Shown: piece by piece, positions 36,426-44,739 of the stretch
How the letters are laid out: every line of letters starts with the position of its first letter
How positions within the stretch are numbered: the first letter of the stretch is position 1
NCBI RefSeq assembly: GCF_000373485.1
Contig: NZ_KB891586.1
Coordinates: forward strand, 341,355-405,354
DNA: 64,000 nt
Source: Dasania marina DSM 21967
GTDB taxonomy: Bacteria > Pseudomonadota > Gammaproteobacteria > Pseudomonadales > Dasaniaceae
Direction of reading: 5' to 3'
The notes under the pieces: generated by a model
What the model saw: only the letters and a program-made list of their open reading frames with translations
What the model was told of the DNA's origin: nothing
Database searches by the model: none
Program-made: the position numbers and the translations under genes

Positions 36426-37694
36426 ATGTGTCGTACCAAACCTGAGCTGGATGCGTTTATCGCCTCACAGCGCTTATCCGATTGCTTTGCAGGCTTACCC
36501 CTGCAGGGCAAGCGCGTGCTAGATATGTCCACGGTAATAGCAGCCCCCTACGCGGCTGCACTGCTGGGCGATGCTGGCGCAGAAGTGATAAAAATTGAAA
36601 ACCCAAAAGTGCCCGATGGCCTACGTCAGTGGGGCACCCTAAAAGACAGCGGCATAGAACCCTACTACGCGGTAATAGGTCGCAATAAATTACCGGTTAC
36701 CGTTAATTTAAAAAACGAACACGGCAAAGCCCTTTTTATGGACTTGGTAAAACAAGCCGATGTGCTGATAGAAAATATGCGGGTAGGCGCTATGGAGCGT
36801 TTGGGCCTATCACCCGATGAGCTATTAGCCGTTAACCCCGGCCTCATCATTGCCAAAGTCTCAGGCTATGGCATGGACGGCCCCAACGCCGAGCAACCCG
36901 GCTTTGGCACCTTGGCCGAAGCCTATAGTGGTTTCACCTACTTAAATGGCAGCGTCGACAGCGGCCCCACCAGCCCACCTATTGCGCTGGCCGATTTAAC
37001 CACCGGCGTGCATTTAGCTTTTGCTGTTAGCCTAGCGCTGGCCAGCCAAGAACGCGGCGTAAAAGGCGGCCAGCTTATCGATATCTCATTGTATGAGCCT
37101 TTGCTGGGCTATTTAGGCGGCGAGTTTTTACACTACAAACTCACCGGCGAAAACCCCGAGCCCATAGGCAATGAATTACGCGCTGCCTCACCGCGCAATA
37201 ATTATCAAACCAAAGATGGTAAGTGGATAGCGCTCTCCTGCTCTTCACAAAAACCTTGGGAAAAACTGGCGCAAGTAATGGGACACGATAATTTAATTAA
37301 AGACCCACGCTTTCTCACCAACAACGAACGCATAGAACCCGCCAACCGCGAAGCCTTAAACGGTATTATTCAAGACTGGCTTAAAAGCCACACCAAGGCT
37401 GAAGCCATGGCAATATGCCGCCGCGAAAATATTACGGCCGGGCCTATCATGGCCATGAAAGATATAGACGTAGATGAGCATATCGCCGCGCGTGGCTCTT
37501 TTGTCACTATGGAAGACCCCGCCACGGGCATAGAGCTGAAGTTTCCCAACGTACCCTTCCGCCTCACCGCTCAACCTACCCGTATACGTTTTCCAGGTCT
37601 GCCTCATGGCTCGGCTAACGATACCGTTTATAAAGAGCTGTTAGGGTTTAGTGATGGGCAGTTGAGTGAGCTAAAAGCGATGGGGGCGATTTGA
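36426..37694 (+). CDS. Class III CoA-transferase (CaiB/BaiF family)
   Basis: A 422-residue CoA-transferase that moves CoA between carboxylic acids through an aspartyl anhydride. The family pattern is visible in VLDMSTVIAAPYAAALLGDAGAEVIKIENP, the GRNKLPVTVNLK block, DVLIENMRVGAMERLGL (catalytic region) and AYSGFTYLNG. The start at MCRTKPELD is chosen because GGGAGAT precedes it. It follows the lyase gene by 118 bases, so a shared dicarboxylate pathway is likely. The stop codon directly borders a heptamer repeat array. Confidence 0.87.
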   Translation: MCRTKPELDAFIASQRLSDCFAGLPLQGKRVLDMSTVIAAPYAAALLGDAGAEVIKIENPKVPDGLRQWGTLKDSGIEPYYAVIGRNKLPVTVNLKNEHGKALFMDLVKQADVLIENMRVGAMERLGLSPDELLAVNPGLIIAKVSGYGMDGPNAEQPGFGTLAEAYSGFTYLNGSVDSGPTSPPIALADLTTGVHLAFAVSLALASQERGVKGGQLIDISLYEPLLGYLGGEFLHYKLTGENPEPIGNELRAASPRNNYQTKDGKWIALSCSSQKPWEKLAQVMGHDNLIKDPRFLTNNERIEPANREALNGIIQDWLKSHTKAEAMAICRRENITAGPIMAMKDIDVDEHIAARGSFVTMEDPATGIELKFPNVPFRLTAQPTRIRFPGLPHGSANDTVYKELLGFSDGQLSELKAMGAI

Positions 37695-37697
37695 TTT

Positions 37698-37718
37698 TAA
37701 GCTTCAAGCTTCAAGCTT
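37698..37718. repeat. Heptamer array (CAAGCTT-type), three units
   Basis: Three consecutive 7-bp units, TAAGCTT, CAAGCTT and CAAGCTT, begin three bases after the CoA-transferase stop codon; a decayed fourth unit follows. Similar 7-bp periodicity occurs at three other places in this window. Confidence 0.7.
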
Positions 37719-37722
37719 TAAG

Positions 37723-37934
37723 AAAAGCTTATCGCAATCACTGTTATAGATAGCAGCGAGCTGAGCTACGCACTTTATTTTAGAGCATTCACTTTTCTTT
37801 AACGTTGTCACTCCGGCGAAAGCCGGAGTCTAATTACGCTATATTAATTTTAAAAAAAGACTGTCTTAATAGTGATTCAGGTTTCAAAAAAGCTTGTCGT
37901 AATCACTGTTATAGATAGTAGCTATCTGAGCCAA
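37723..37934. repeat. Imperfect 45-bp direct repeat pair
   Basis: A segment at 37723-37767 recurs at about 37885-37934. Both copies carry AATCACTGTTATAGATAG flanked by AAAGCTTRTCGY and a GCTGAG/TCTGAG ending. The two copies bracket the palindrome at 37810-37829. This looks like a duplicated non-coding element rather than coding sequence. Confidence 0.7.
37810..37829. repeat. REP-like palindrome ACTCCGGC-GAAA-GCCGGAGT
   Basis: A perfect 8-bp stem with a GAAA tetraloop. It belongs to the CCGG-centred intergenic palindromes common in proteobacteria, and others of this look occur at 43747, 45497 and 45563. It could act as a terminator for the CoA-transferase transcript, but no T-tract follows. 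Confidence 0.7.
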
Positions 37935-37948
37935 GTATTACATTACAG

Positions 37949-38187
37949 GACACGCCGTAAATACTTCCATGTACCCAAAGCACTCGTGGGGCAGGCTCTA
38001 GGACAGGCAATACTTAACTCATTGCATCACGCTTATCTTTCTTACAAAATATTTTTTAAAACTTGCTACGGAGCGCTTACTCTTAGGAAGTAAGCCATCT
38101 TGGTTCAAGACAGTCGCAGGCATGGATGCCTGCGCCTAGCCTACATGGAAGTATTTACGGCGTGTCTTGAAACAAGATGGCTTGCTT
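37949..38187. repeat. Nested palindromic repeat element
   Basis: The 25-base sequence at 37949-37973 (core ACGCCGTAAATACTTCC) recurs inverted and perfectly at 38142-38166. A second inverted pair, 38088-38112 and 38163-38187, matches with two differences. Between its arms lies a perfect 8-bp hairpin, CGCAGGCA-TGGA-TGCCTGCG, at 38115-38134. The element could fold into a large cruciform or RNA structure. No transposase is present. It resembles dispersed repeats of marine gammaproteobacteria and might be mobilised in trans like a MITE, which is inference. Confidence 0.75.
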
Positions 38188-38262
38188 ACCCATCGGCTAG
38201 AAGGGAAAAGATAAACTAACTTAACACCGTCATATTTTGGCTAAATATTTATGATGTAATAC

Positions 38263-39153
38263 CTAAGCCACAGTATTAACTAAAGGCTTAACCCCAGTAA
38301 CTTCTACCACCACCTCATCGCCTGCTTTTAAATAACGTGGCGGTGTCGAGCCCATACCTACCCCTTCCGGCGTGCCGGTAGCGATGATATCACCGGACTG
38401 CAGCGTCATACCCGCCGACAAGGTTTCTATCATCGTGGGTATATCAAAAATCAAATGATCCAAAGTATCTTGCTGGCGCACTTCACCATTAATGGTGCAC
38501 TTTACGGTTATCTGATCAGGGCTGGGCATCACACTGTGGTGTACCACCACCGGCCCCATAGGGCCAAAGCCATCGAGGCTTTTCGCTTTAAAAAATTGCT
38601 TGTGGTTTTTTTGCAAATCTCTAGCAGTAACATCATTAAAAGCGGTGTAACCAAACACATGTTGCCAAGCATTAGCGGCACTAATATCGCGACCACCTTT
38701 GCCTATGATAATAGCCAACTCGGCCTCGTAATCCAGCTTTTGAGTGTATTGCTCACTAGCGGGAATCGTGTCGCCTGGGCCTATTACGCAGCTGGGAGCC
38801 TTGGTAAAAATAATGGGATATTCGGGTAAGTCGGTAGAGGTATTGGTTTTTAACGCCACCTCAATTAAGTGGCCGGCATAGTTTTTACCTAGACACATAA
38901 TATTGCGGGCTGGGGTGGGGAATGGCGCGATGATGTCAGCCTGAGCATAAGCCTGGCAGGCCAAATTTTGTGCCGCCGCTGCGGTTGCTATAGCCCACAC
39001 CTGCTTGGCCGCCTCATCACCCAGCGCGACTAACTGCGCCAAAGTGCTGGCTGGTGCCGCTTGCCCTAAGGCTAGTGCCGCCGCAGCGATATCAATGACT
39101 TGCTCATCTACTAAGGCCGCTAACTGACCCGACGCCAAGGTAACAAACTTCAT
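38263..39153 (-). CDS. Fumarylacetoacetate hydrolase-family protein
   Basis: A 296-residue FAH-fold enzyme. Metal- and substrate-binding motifs are present: KLDYEAELAIIIGKGG, GYTAFNDVTARDLQ, KSLDGFGPMGP and GDIIATGTPEGVG. Members hydrolyse acylpyruvates or isomerise and decarboxylate ring-cleavage products such as 2-hydroxyhepta-2,4-diene-1,7-dioate. The first 70 residues are the usual Ala-rich N-terminal domain. It is paired with an upstream LysR gene (20 bases away), and the CoA lyase and transferase genes are convergent. A role in organic-acid catabolism is probable; the substrate is unknown. Confidence 0.85.
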   Translation of the reverse strand: MKFVTLASGQLAALVDEQVIDIAAAALALGQAAPASTLAQLVALGDEAAKQVWAIATAAAAQNLACQAYAQADIIAPFPTPARNIMCLGKNYAGHLIEVALKTNTSTDLPEYPIIFTKAPSCVIGPGDTIPASEQYTQKLDYEAELAIIIGKGGRDISAANAWQHVFGYTAFNDVTARDLQKNHKQFFKAKSLDGFGPMGPVVVHHSVMPSPDQITVKCTINGEVRQQDTLDHLIFDIPTMIETLSAGMTLQSGDIIATGTPEGVGMGSTPPRYLKAGDEVVVEVTGVKPLVNTVA

Positions 39154-39173
39154 AACAGGCTCAACCTCGCGGC

Positions 39174-40058
39174 TTACACCGCATTATCACTTTGAAAATA
39201 CTCAATTAAAAAATCTACCAACATACGTACCTTAGTCGATAAATGACGGTTATGAGGGTACACCGCCCAAGTAGACGTATCAAAACCATTGTACTCGGGT
39301 AACACCTCTACCAGCGCGCCGCTGGCGAGCTGTTCCTGCACATAAAAATGCGGCAATTGTACTATACCTATGCCTTTTTCGGCAGCGACTAACAAAGTAT
39401 TACCATTATTAGTACGCCAGTTGCCCGACACCTTGTGATTAACTATTTCCTTATCCACTTCAATTTGCCAGCTGGACAAAAAACCGCGCAGGCAATTATG
39501 TTGCTTTAAATCTTCCAACTTTTCAGGGCTGCCGTATTTTTTTAAATACGCGGGGCTGGCGCACATATACAATCGGCGCGGGGCGATTTTGCGGGCGATT
39601 AATGAGGAATCTTGCAGGCGGCCAAAGCGTATCGCTAGGTCGTAACCCTCTTCTACGATATCCAATGTGCGGCTGGTAAAGTTAATCTCTATAGACAGCT
39701 CCGGGTACTTGGCTAAAAAGTCTGCCACTGCTGGCCCTATATACTTTTCGGCAAAAGTGCCCGCCGCGGTAATTTTTAAACCGCCACGCGGGGTTTGCTG
39801 CAAATTATTGATGGCCATTTCGGCTTCTTCTAAATCAGCCAAAATTTGCGCGCAGCGGCTGTAATAACCCGAACCCACATCCGTGAGCTTGACCGTGCGG
39901 GTGGTGCGGTTTAATAAGCGCGCACCCAAGCGATCCTCTAAACGGGCAATTTGTTTGCTGACATGTGATTTAGATACATTTAATTTATCGGCTGCCATGG
40001 AAAAGCTTCCGCAATTAACCACCTCAACAAACGTTTCTAGGCCTTCATAGCGCGCCAT
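39174..40058 (-). CDS. LysR-family transcriptional regulator
   Basis: A 294-residue LysR regulator of the CrgA-like group. The HTH is SFSMAADKLNVSKSHVSKQIARLEDRLGARLLNRTTRTVKL split across residues 16-58, followed by a PBP2 effector domain. A ribosome-binding site (AGAGAGGG) precedes the ATG. It lies immediately upstream of and co-directional with the FAH hydrolase gene, an arrangement that suggests a small catabolic operon carrying its own regulator. Confidence 0.88.
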   Translation of the reverse strand: MARYEGLETFVEVVNCGSFSMAADKLNVSKSHVSKQIARLEDRLGARLLNRTTRTVKLTDVGSGYYSRCAQILADLEEAEMAINNLQQTPRGGLKITAAGTFAEKYIGPAVADFLAKYPELSIEINFTSRTLDIVEEGYDLAIRFGRLQDSSLIARKIAPRRLYMCASPAYLKKYGSPEKLEDLKQHNCLRGFLSSWQIEVDKEIVNHKVSGNWRTNNGNTLLVAAEKGIGIVQLPHFYVQEQLASGALVEVLPEYNGFDTSTWAVYPHNRHLSTKVRMLVDFLIEYFQSDNAV

Positions 40059-40310
40059 GGCACCCTCTCTTTGATATCGTTATCATTATTTCACTTATTT
40101 AAAACAACACACTAATGAATAAACATTCATTTAGTGAAAGGAGAGCTAGCATAAACCGACTCCACCAGAAAAGCCACACCTTTGATGGGCCAAACCGAAG
40201 CTATAGTGGCATAAACTATCCCCCCATATAAGCCCGTCAAATAAGCAGTTTTATGCCTATATACAGCGACTACACTATACTCAACCCCCCCCTAATCACG
40301 AGGCTTAGTT

Positions 40311-41210
40311 ATGAACATAGTCATTACCGGGGGCACGGGATTTATTGGTATAGCCCTGTGCCGCCACTACCTACAAAAGCATCAAGACGCGGTAACCCTG
40401 TGGGTGTTAAGCCGCCAAAGCAGCGAGCAGGTTAAACAGCTATGTGGCGATGCCGTGCTCGCCATCAACCACATGGACGCGCTAAACCAACCCATCGATA
40501 TCATCATTAATTTAGCTGGCGAGCCTATAGCTGATAAGCGTTGGAGCGCGGCACAAAAACAGCGCCTGCTAGCCAGCCGCCTTAACATCACCCAACAATT
40601 AATCGATTACATTGCCTGCGCCAAACATAAACCTCACTGCCTCATTAGTGGCTCGGCAATAGGTTATTACGGTGACCAAGGCAGCAGCCCCCTCACTGAA
40701 GATAGCCCGCCGCAGGATGAATTTACCCACCAACTCTGCGCGCAATGGGAAGCCTGCGCCCTGCAAGCCCAACAATACGATGTAAGAGTATGCCTATTAA
40801 GAACAGGCTTAGTGGTAGGCCCCGACGGCGGCTTTTTAGCCAAAATGCGTTTGCCTTTTCAGCTGGGTTTGGGTGGCCGCATAGGCTCGGGGCAACAGAT
40901 AATGTCGTGGATACACAGGGATGACTTGCTGGCCATCATAGAATTTTTGGTGAATCAAGAGCAGCTACAAGGCGTCTTTAATGGCACCGCTCCCAACCCG
41001 GTGAGCAATCAAGAGTTTAGCAAAACCTTGGCTAGGCTATTACATAGGCCAGCAGTCATGCCCGTATTCAGTTGGACGCTAAAACTAGCTTTAGGTGAAA
41101 TGTCGCAGCTGTTATTAACCGGGCAAAAAGTATTACCGGCCCGCTTACAGCAGGCTGGCTTTCGCTTTACATACCCGGTGTTAGCGGATGCGCTAAGCGC
41201 TAGTTTGTAG
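40311..41210 (+). CDS. TIGR01777-family sugar-nucleotide epimerase-like protein
   Basis: A 299-residue SDR-superfamily protein with the NAD(P) motif GGTGFIG at residues 7-13 and the conserved blocks IINLAGEPIADKRW, LISGSAIGYYGDQG and QIMSWIHRDDLL. The C-terminal DUF1731 region (NGTAPNPVSNQEFSKTL to the end) completes the YfcH type. The biochemical function of this family is unsettled. Its 3' end overlaps the convergent aminotransferase gene by 11 bases. Confidence 0.85.
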   Translation: MNIVITGGTGFIGIALCRHYLQKHQDAVTLWVLSRQSSEQVKQLCGDAVLAINHMDALNQPIDIIINLAGEPIADKRWSAAQKQRLLASRLNITQQLIDYIACAKHKPHCLISGSAIGYYGDQGSSPLTEDSPPQDEFTHQLCAQWEACALQAQQYDVRVCLLRTGLVVGPDGGFLAKMRLPFQLGLGGRIGSGQQIMSWIHRDDLLAIIEFLVNQEQLQGVFNGTAPNPVSNQEFSKTLARLLHRPAVMPVFSWTLKLALGEMSQLLLTGQKVLPARLQQAGFRFTYPVLADALSASL

Positions 41211-43557
41211 CGCTTAATTGGCTGAGGCAATTATCCAAGGCGGCGATAAAGATATCGACATGCTCAGGTTGAAACACCAACGAGGGCCGCAGTTTTAAGC
41301 TGTTTTTTAAGGGGCCTGAGCTGCCTATTAACACTTGCTGCTCGCGCATTAACTCTAACAGCTGGCCGGTTTGTTCGGTGGCCGGTGCCTTGCTAATGCG
41401 GTCGGTCACAAACTCTACCGAAGCCAACATGCCCCTGCCCCGCACATCACCAATTAAGGGCTGGGTTTCGGCCAACTTGTGCAGCTGCGCGCGTAGGTAG
41501 TCGCCGGTGCTATTGGCATTGGCGATGAGGCTTTCATTTTCGATGACATCCAGCACCGCCATACCCGCCGCGCAAGACACCGCATTGCCACCAAAGGTGC
41601 TAAACAATTCCGTCGTTTCCATAAATTGCGCCAGCACTTTTTTATTGAGCATGACGACACCTAAGGGATGGCCATTACCCACAGGCTTGCCCAGGGTAAT
41701 CATATCGGCCTTCATACCACGTGCTTCGTGGCCCCACATTTGTCCTAGGCGACCAAAGCCCGCTTGCACTTCATCGGCAATAATCAAACCACCGGCGGCG
41801 CGCACCTTAGCCTCAACTTTGGCCAAGTAACCTTCGGGCACATCCACTACGCCGCTAGAGCAATAAGCGGTATCCACCATAAAGTAACTGGGTTTAAAGC
41901 CGCGCTGGTCTAACTGTGCAATGGCCTTATCGGCATCCTGCGCATACAGCTCGGCCATATCCGGTTTACCGGCATGCGGCCCTCTATAGGGGCAAGGCAC
42001 ACCTAGATAGGCGACATAATCGGGGCGGCGACCTTCGCAGGGGGAGAGATCCATCGTAGCGTCGGTGACGCCGTGGTAGGCATCTTCTACTATTATGGCG
42101 CCGCGCTCACCGGTAATCACCCGCGATATTTGCACCGCTAAATCATTGGCCTCGGAACCTGAGTTTACAAAGATACAGGCATCGATATGATCGGGGGTGA
42201 GAGCGACTAAACGCTCAGCATAATCCAACACACTTTGATACATATAGCGGGTGTTAGTGTTTAACACTTTGGCCTGCCGCCCTATGGCGCGCGCCACATG
42301 GGGATGGCAGTGGCCTACCTGCGGCACATTGTTATACAAATCCAAATAGGCTTTACCGTTCACCTCATACAACCACGGGCCACGGGCGCGTTCAAAATGC
42401 AAAGGCTGTTGATAGAAATGCCAAGGGTCGCCCAGTAACTCTTTACGCTTGGTTTTTAATTGCGCCTCAGCTTGTGGGTTAGGCTCTTGGTATTCACCTA
42501 TGGCGGGGCTGTATACGGGGAAACAGCAAGCCTTTCTAAAACGGGCGGTGATTTCTGCACGGCCTATAGTATGTAAGCGCGTGATTAGGGTTTCGTATAA
42601 ATCTATATCGTCTACATAGGGGGGCTCATCGGGGCTCATGGCCGCGCGCCAAGCCGACACGGCTAGGGTAATGGCATTGCGCACCATAATCATATCGTAG
42701 AGCAAATCCAGCTCTTGCTCCTCTAGCTCCAACTCACTGTCGAAACCGGCGACAATGTCGCTCATATCCCTCACCGGATCGGCCACGCGATGCATCATTA
42801 AATCGCAGGCCACCACCAACTCCATCATTAAGGGGCCGTAGAGCATATCGCCAAAATCAATAATGCCCGCCACGTGGTCGGGCTGCTCGGGGTTGATTAA
42901 TAAATTGCCGCTGTGGGCATCTTGATGCACCACCTGATGACGCAATGCGGTTAACTTAGGCATAAGGCTATTAGCACGGTCGAACACCGCCTCTACCAAG
43001 CTACGTATTTCAGGGTTGGCGATATGATGGGTGTGCTCGCGGTACACCATGAAATTCATCATGTCCCAGGGGTGGCTGTTACGCGCATTAGGATGAAAAA
43101 ATCCGCGCAGGGCATGGCCCAAACGGGCCACCGTTGCGCCCACATTACGACGTAACACCGTGGTATTTAACTCGGCACGCTCGCCTATCATAATGCCTGG
43201 CAAGAAACTGAGCAGGCGCACCACGTGTTGGTCGTCACCCTGCCCGGCCACTATGGCGCAGGGCTCGGCGTTTACCGTAGGCAGAATGCGCGGCACCGGT
43301 AGTGCATCGTTTTGCTGGGCTATGTGTAGCAGCGCTTGGGTTTGAAAGTCTATGTCAGCGGGGGCATCTTGGGCGTTAGACACTTTAAAAATATATTGCT
43401 CACCATCATCGGCGGTTAAGCGATAACTCTGGTCGCGCTCGCTGGGCAGGCGTTTAAACTCACCCTGCACGTTAAAATATTGTAACGCGATGCGCTTAAT
43501 GTCCTCTAATGAAAACGCAGGCACATTACGATCTAATAACTGGGCAACTTCTAACAT
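41200..43557 (-). CDS. Kinase-aminotransferase fusion (hydroxylysine/phospholyase type)
   Basis: A 785-residue bifunctional protein. The N-terminal domain (about 1-335) is an APH/choline-kinase fold with VVHQDAHSGNLLI and IIDFGDM. The C-terminal domain (about 350-785) is a class III PLP enzyme with FVNSGSEANDLA, LIIADEVQAGFGRLG and the PLP lysine in LGKPVGNGHPLG near residue 623. In animals, hydroxylysine kinase and phosphohydroxylysine phospholyase are separate proteins of exactly these two families, and ethanolamine-phosphate phospholyase is also related. A kinase that phosphorylates an amino alcohol, with a lyase that removes phosphate and ammonia, is the likely chemistry. AGGAG sets the start at 43557. 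Confidence 0.82.
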   Translation of the reverse strand: MLEVAQLLDRNVPAFSLEDIKRIALQYFNVQGEFKRLPSERDQSYRLTADDGEQYIFKVSNAQDAPADIDFQTQALLHIAQQNDALPVPRILPTVNAEPCAIVAGQGDDQHVVRLLSFLPGIMIGERAELNTTVLRRNVGATVARLGHALRGFFHPNARNSHPWDMMNFMVYREHTHHIANPEIRSLVEAVFDRANSLMPKLTALRHQVVHQDAHSGNLLINPEQPDHVAGIIDFGDMLYGPLMMELVVACDLMMHRVADPVRDMSDIVAGFDSELELEEQELDLLYDMIMVRNAITLAVSAWRAAMSPDEPPYVDDIDLYETLITRLHTIGRAEITARFRKACCFPVYSPAIGEYQEPNPQAEAQLKTKRKELLGDPWHFYQQPLHFERARGPWLYEVNGKAYLDLYNNVPQVGHCHPHVARAIGRQAKVLNTNTRYMYQSVLDYAERLVALTPDHIDACIFVNSGSEANDLAVQISRVITGERGAIIVEDAYHGVTDATMDLSPCEGRRPDYVAYLGVPCPYRGPHAGKPDMAELYAQDADKAIAQLDQRGFKPSYFMVDTAYCSSGVVDVPEGYLAKVEAKVRAAGGLIIADEVQAGFGRLGQMWGHEARGMKADMITLGKPVGNGHPLGVVMLNKKVLAQFMETTELFSTFGGNAVSCAAGMAVLDVIENESLIANANSTGDYLRAQLHKLAETQPLIGDVRGRGMLASVEFVTDRISKAPATEQTGQLLELMREQQVLIGSSGPLKNSLKLRPSLVFQPEHVDIFIAALDNCLSQLSATN

Positions 43558-43590
43558 CTGAACACTCCTGGCCATTTCTCTAGCTGGCAT

Positions 43591-44109
43591 TTTTTCACAT
43601 CAATAAGCATAGCGTGCACACTATCAGGGACCACACTATAGATCAGTTCCCCATATGGGTAGGTGATTTTTTAGCGGGTTAAATAGGGGATAAAAGCGGG
43701 TTGTCGTGGTTGCAACGTTGCTTTTGATCAACTTCATATCACCGTCGCACCGGCCTTGAGCCGGTGCCTATCGTTTTAATTATTAGAGCTTAGCTTGTAA
43801 GCTGCTAGCTAAGCGCATACCGTCCAATAGCTAAACCGGGAATAAGTTACAAGGTAATAGCTAGGCACGGGGATTTAGACCTGTGTATATTTGGGCAGAA
43901 ACGCGAAGATATAGGCTTGGATTTTACACCTGACTCTTCTAGTTAATAACACTGTTAGGGCATATATGAGAGATAAGCCAGATTTCATAGGACATCAGAA
44001 GTTCTCGCTGGGGAATCTTCATCAAGATTCATGAACCTCCCCCGATAATGTAGACACCACCTATAGTTATCATTGTTAAATTTCAAAAACATAAGGCCAA
44101 AAATAACCA
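43591..44109. other. Intergenic region with palindrome and decayed heptamers
   Basis: About 520 bases without a gene. It holds the promoter of the fusion gene near 43600, the palindrome at 43747-43767, then a degenerate 7-bp periodic stretch (about 43786-43814, AGCTTAG, CTTGTAA, GCTGCTA, GCTAAGC). Nothing recognisable was found in the remainder. Confidence 0.5.
43747..43767. repeat. REP-like palindrome GCACCGGC-CTTGA-GCCGGTGC
   Basis: A perfect 8-bp stem with a 5-base loop, soon followed by a TTTT run on the plus strand. It is of the same kind as the palindromes at 37810 and 45563. Confidence 0.7.
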
Positions 44110-44313
44110 ATGGATACCACAGTCGTACTATGGAGCCTACTCTTCGGCTCTATCGGCCTAGGCTACTTCATCTACGGCAAGAAGCAGTCTCACGCAGTTG
44201 CAAAATATAGTGGCATTGCCTTAATGATATACCCCTACTTTGTTTACAATTCGACGCTATTGGTTATTGTGGGGATTATTTTGTTACTGCTACCGAAATT
44301 CGTAAAGATATAA
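44110..44313 (+). CDS. Small two-span membrane protein
   Basis: A 67-residue protein with two to three hydrophobic segments (about residues 6-22, 32-44 and 48-62) and a short cytoplasmic loop YGKKQSHAVAKY. The N-terminus DTTVVLWSLLFGSIGLGYFIYGKKQ matches a widespread family of uncharacterised small proteobacterial membrane proteins. The function is unknown. The next gene begins 48 bases downstream. Confidence 0.7.
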   Translation: MDTTVVLWSLLFGSIGLGYFIYGKKQSHAVAKYSGIALMIYPYFVYNSTLLVIVGIILLLLPKFVKI

Positions 44314-44361
44314 TAAGCCTTCTTGCATAGGAATAAGCGATAGCACCCAAAAGGAATTAAC

Positions 44362-44685
44362 ATGGCCGGAAAATATCCTAGCAGAATAAAATCCCTACCC
44401 TTATACGATGGCCGCTTTGACGCCTATAAACTTGAAGCGAAAAATAGCGATGTGTTATTTGCCTCTTACCCTGCGGGCACCGAAATACCAGCCCACAGCC
44501 ACGATACCGACAACCATGGAGTTATCACCCGGGGCGAACTCATACTCACCATGAACGGCCAAACCATCAAAATCAGCACCGGCCAGTGGTACCACGTGCC
44601 CGCTAATATTGAGCACTCAGCCAAGTTTGAGATTGAAACTGATGAGATAGAGTTTTGGTTTCATCAGCCCAGTACCGGAAAATAA
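44362..44685 (+). CDS. Single-domain cupin protein
   Basis: A 107-residue cupin. The first motif is GTEIPAHSHDTDNHGVITRGELIL, with histidines spaced for metal binding; the second is GQWYHVPANIEHSAKFE. AAGGA precedes the ATG. Such small cupins may bind metal and a small ligand, but no function can be assigned. It may be co-transcribed with the small membrane protein upstream. Confidence 0.78.
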   Translation: MAGKYPSRIKSLPLYDGRFDAYKLEAKNSDVLFASYPAGTEIPAHSHDTDNHGVITRGELILTMNGQTIKISTGQWYHVPANIEHSAKFEIETDEIEFWFHQPSTGK

Positions 44686-44739
44686 GCCATTACCTGCATA
44701 TAATTATTAGTAACACCGTAGCTTTCTGACTATTTCACC

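Noticed and set aside
37872..38093. Plus-strand open frame of 73 codons after the CoA-transferase gene
   Set aside because: It lies across the direct repeat and the palindromic element, has no ribosome-binding site and no protein-like composition, so it is a by-product of repeated DNA.
44000..44090. Possible insertion-sequence end near AATGTAGACACCACC
   Set aside because: Only a short stretch looks familiar; no matching second end, target duplication or transposase is present.
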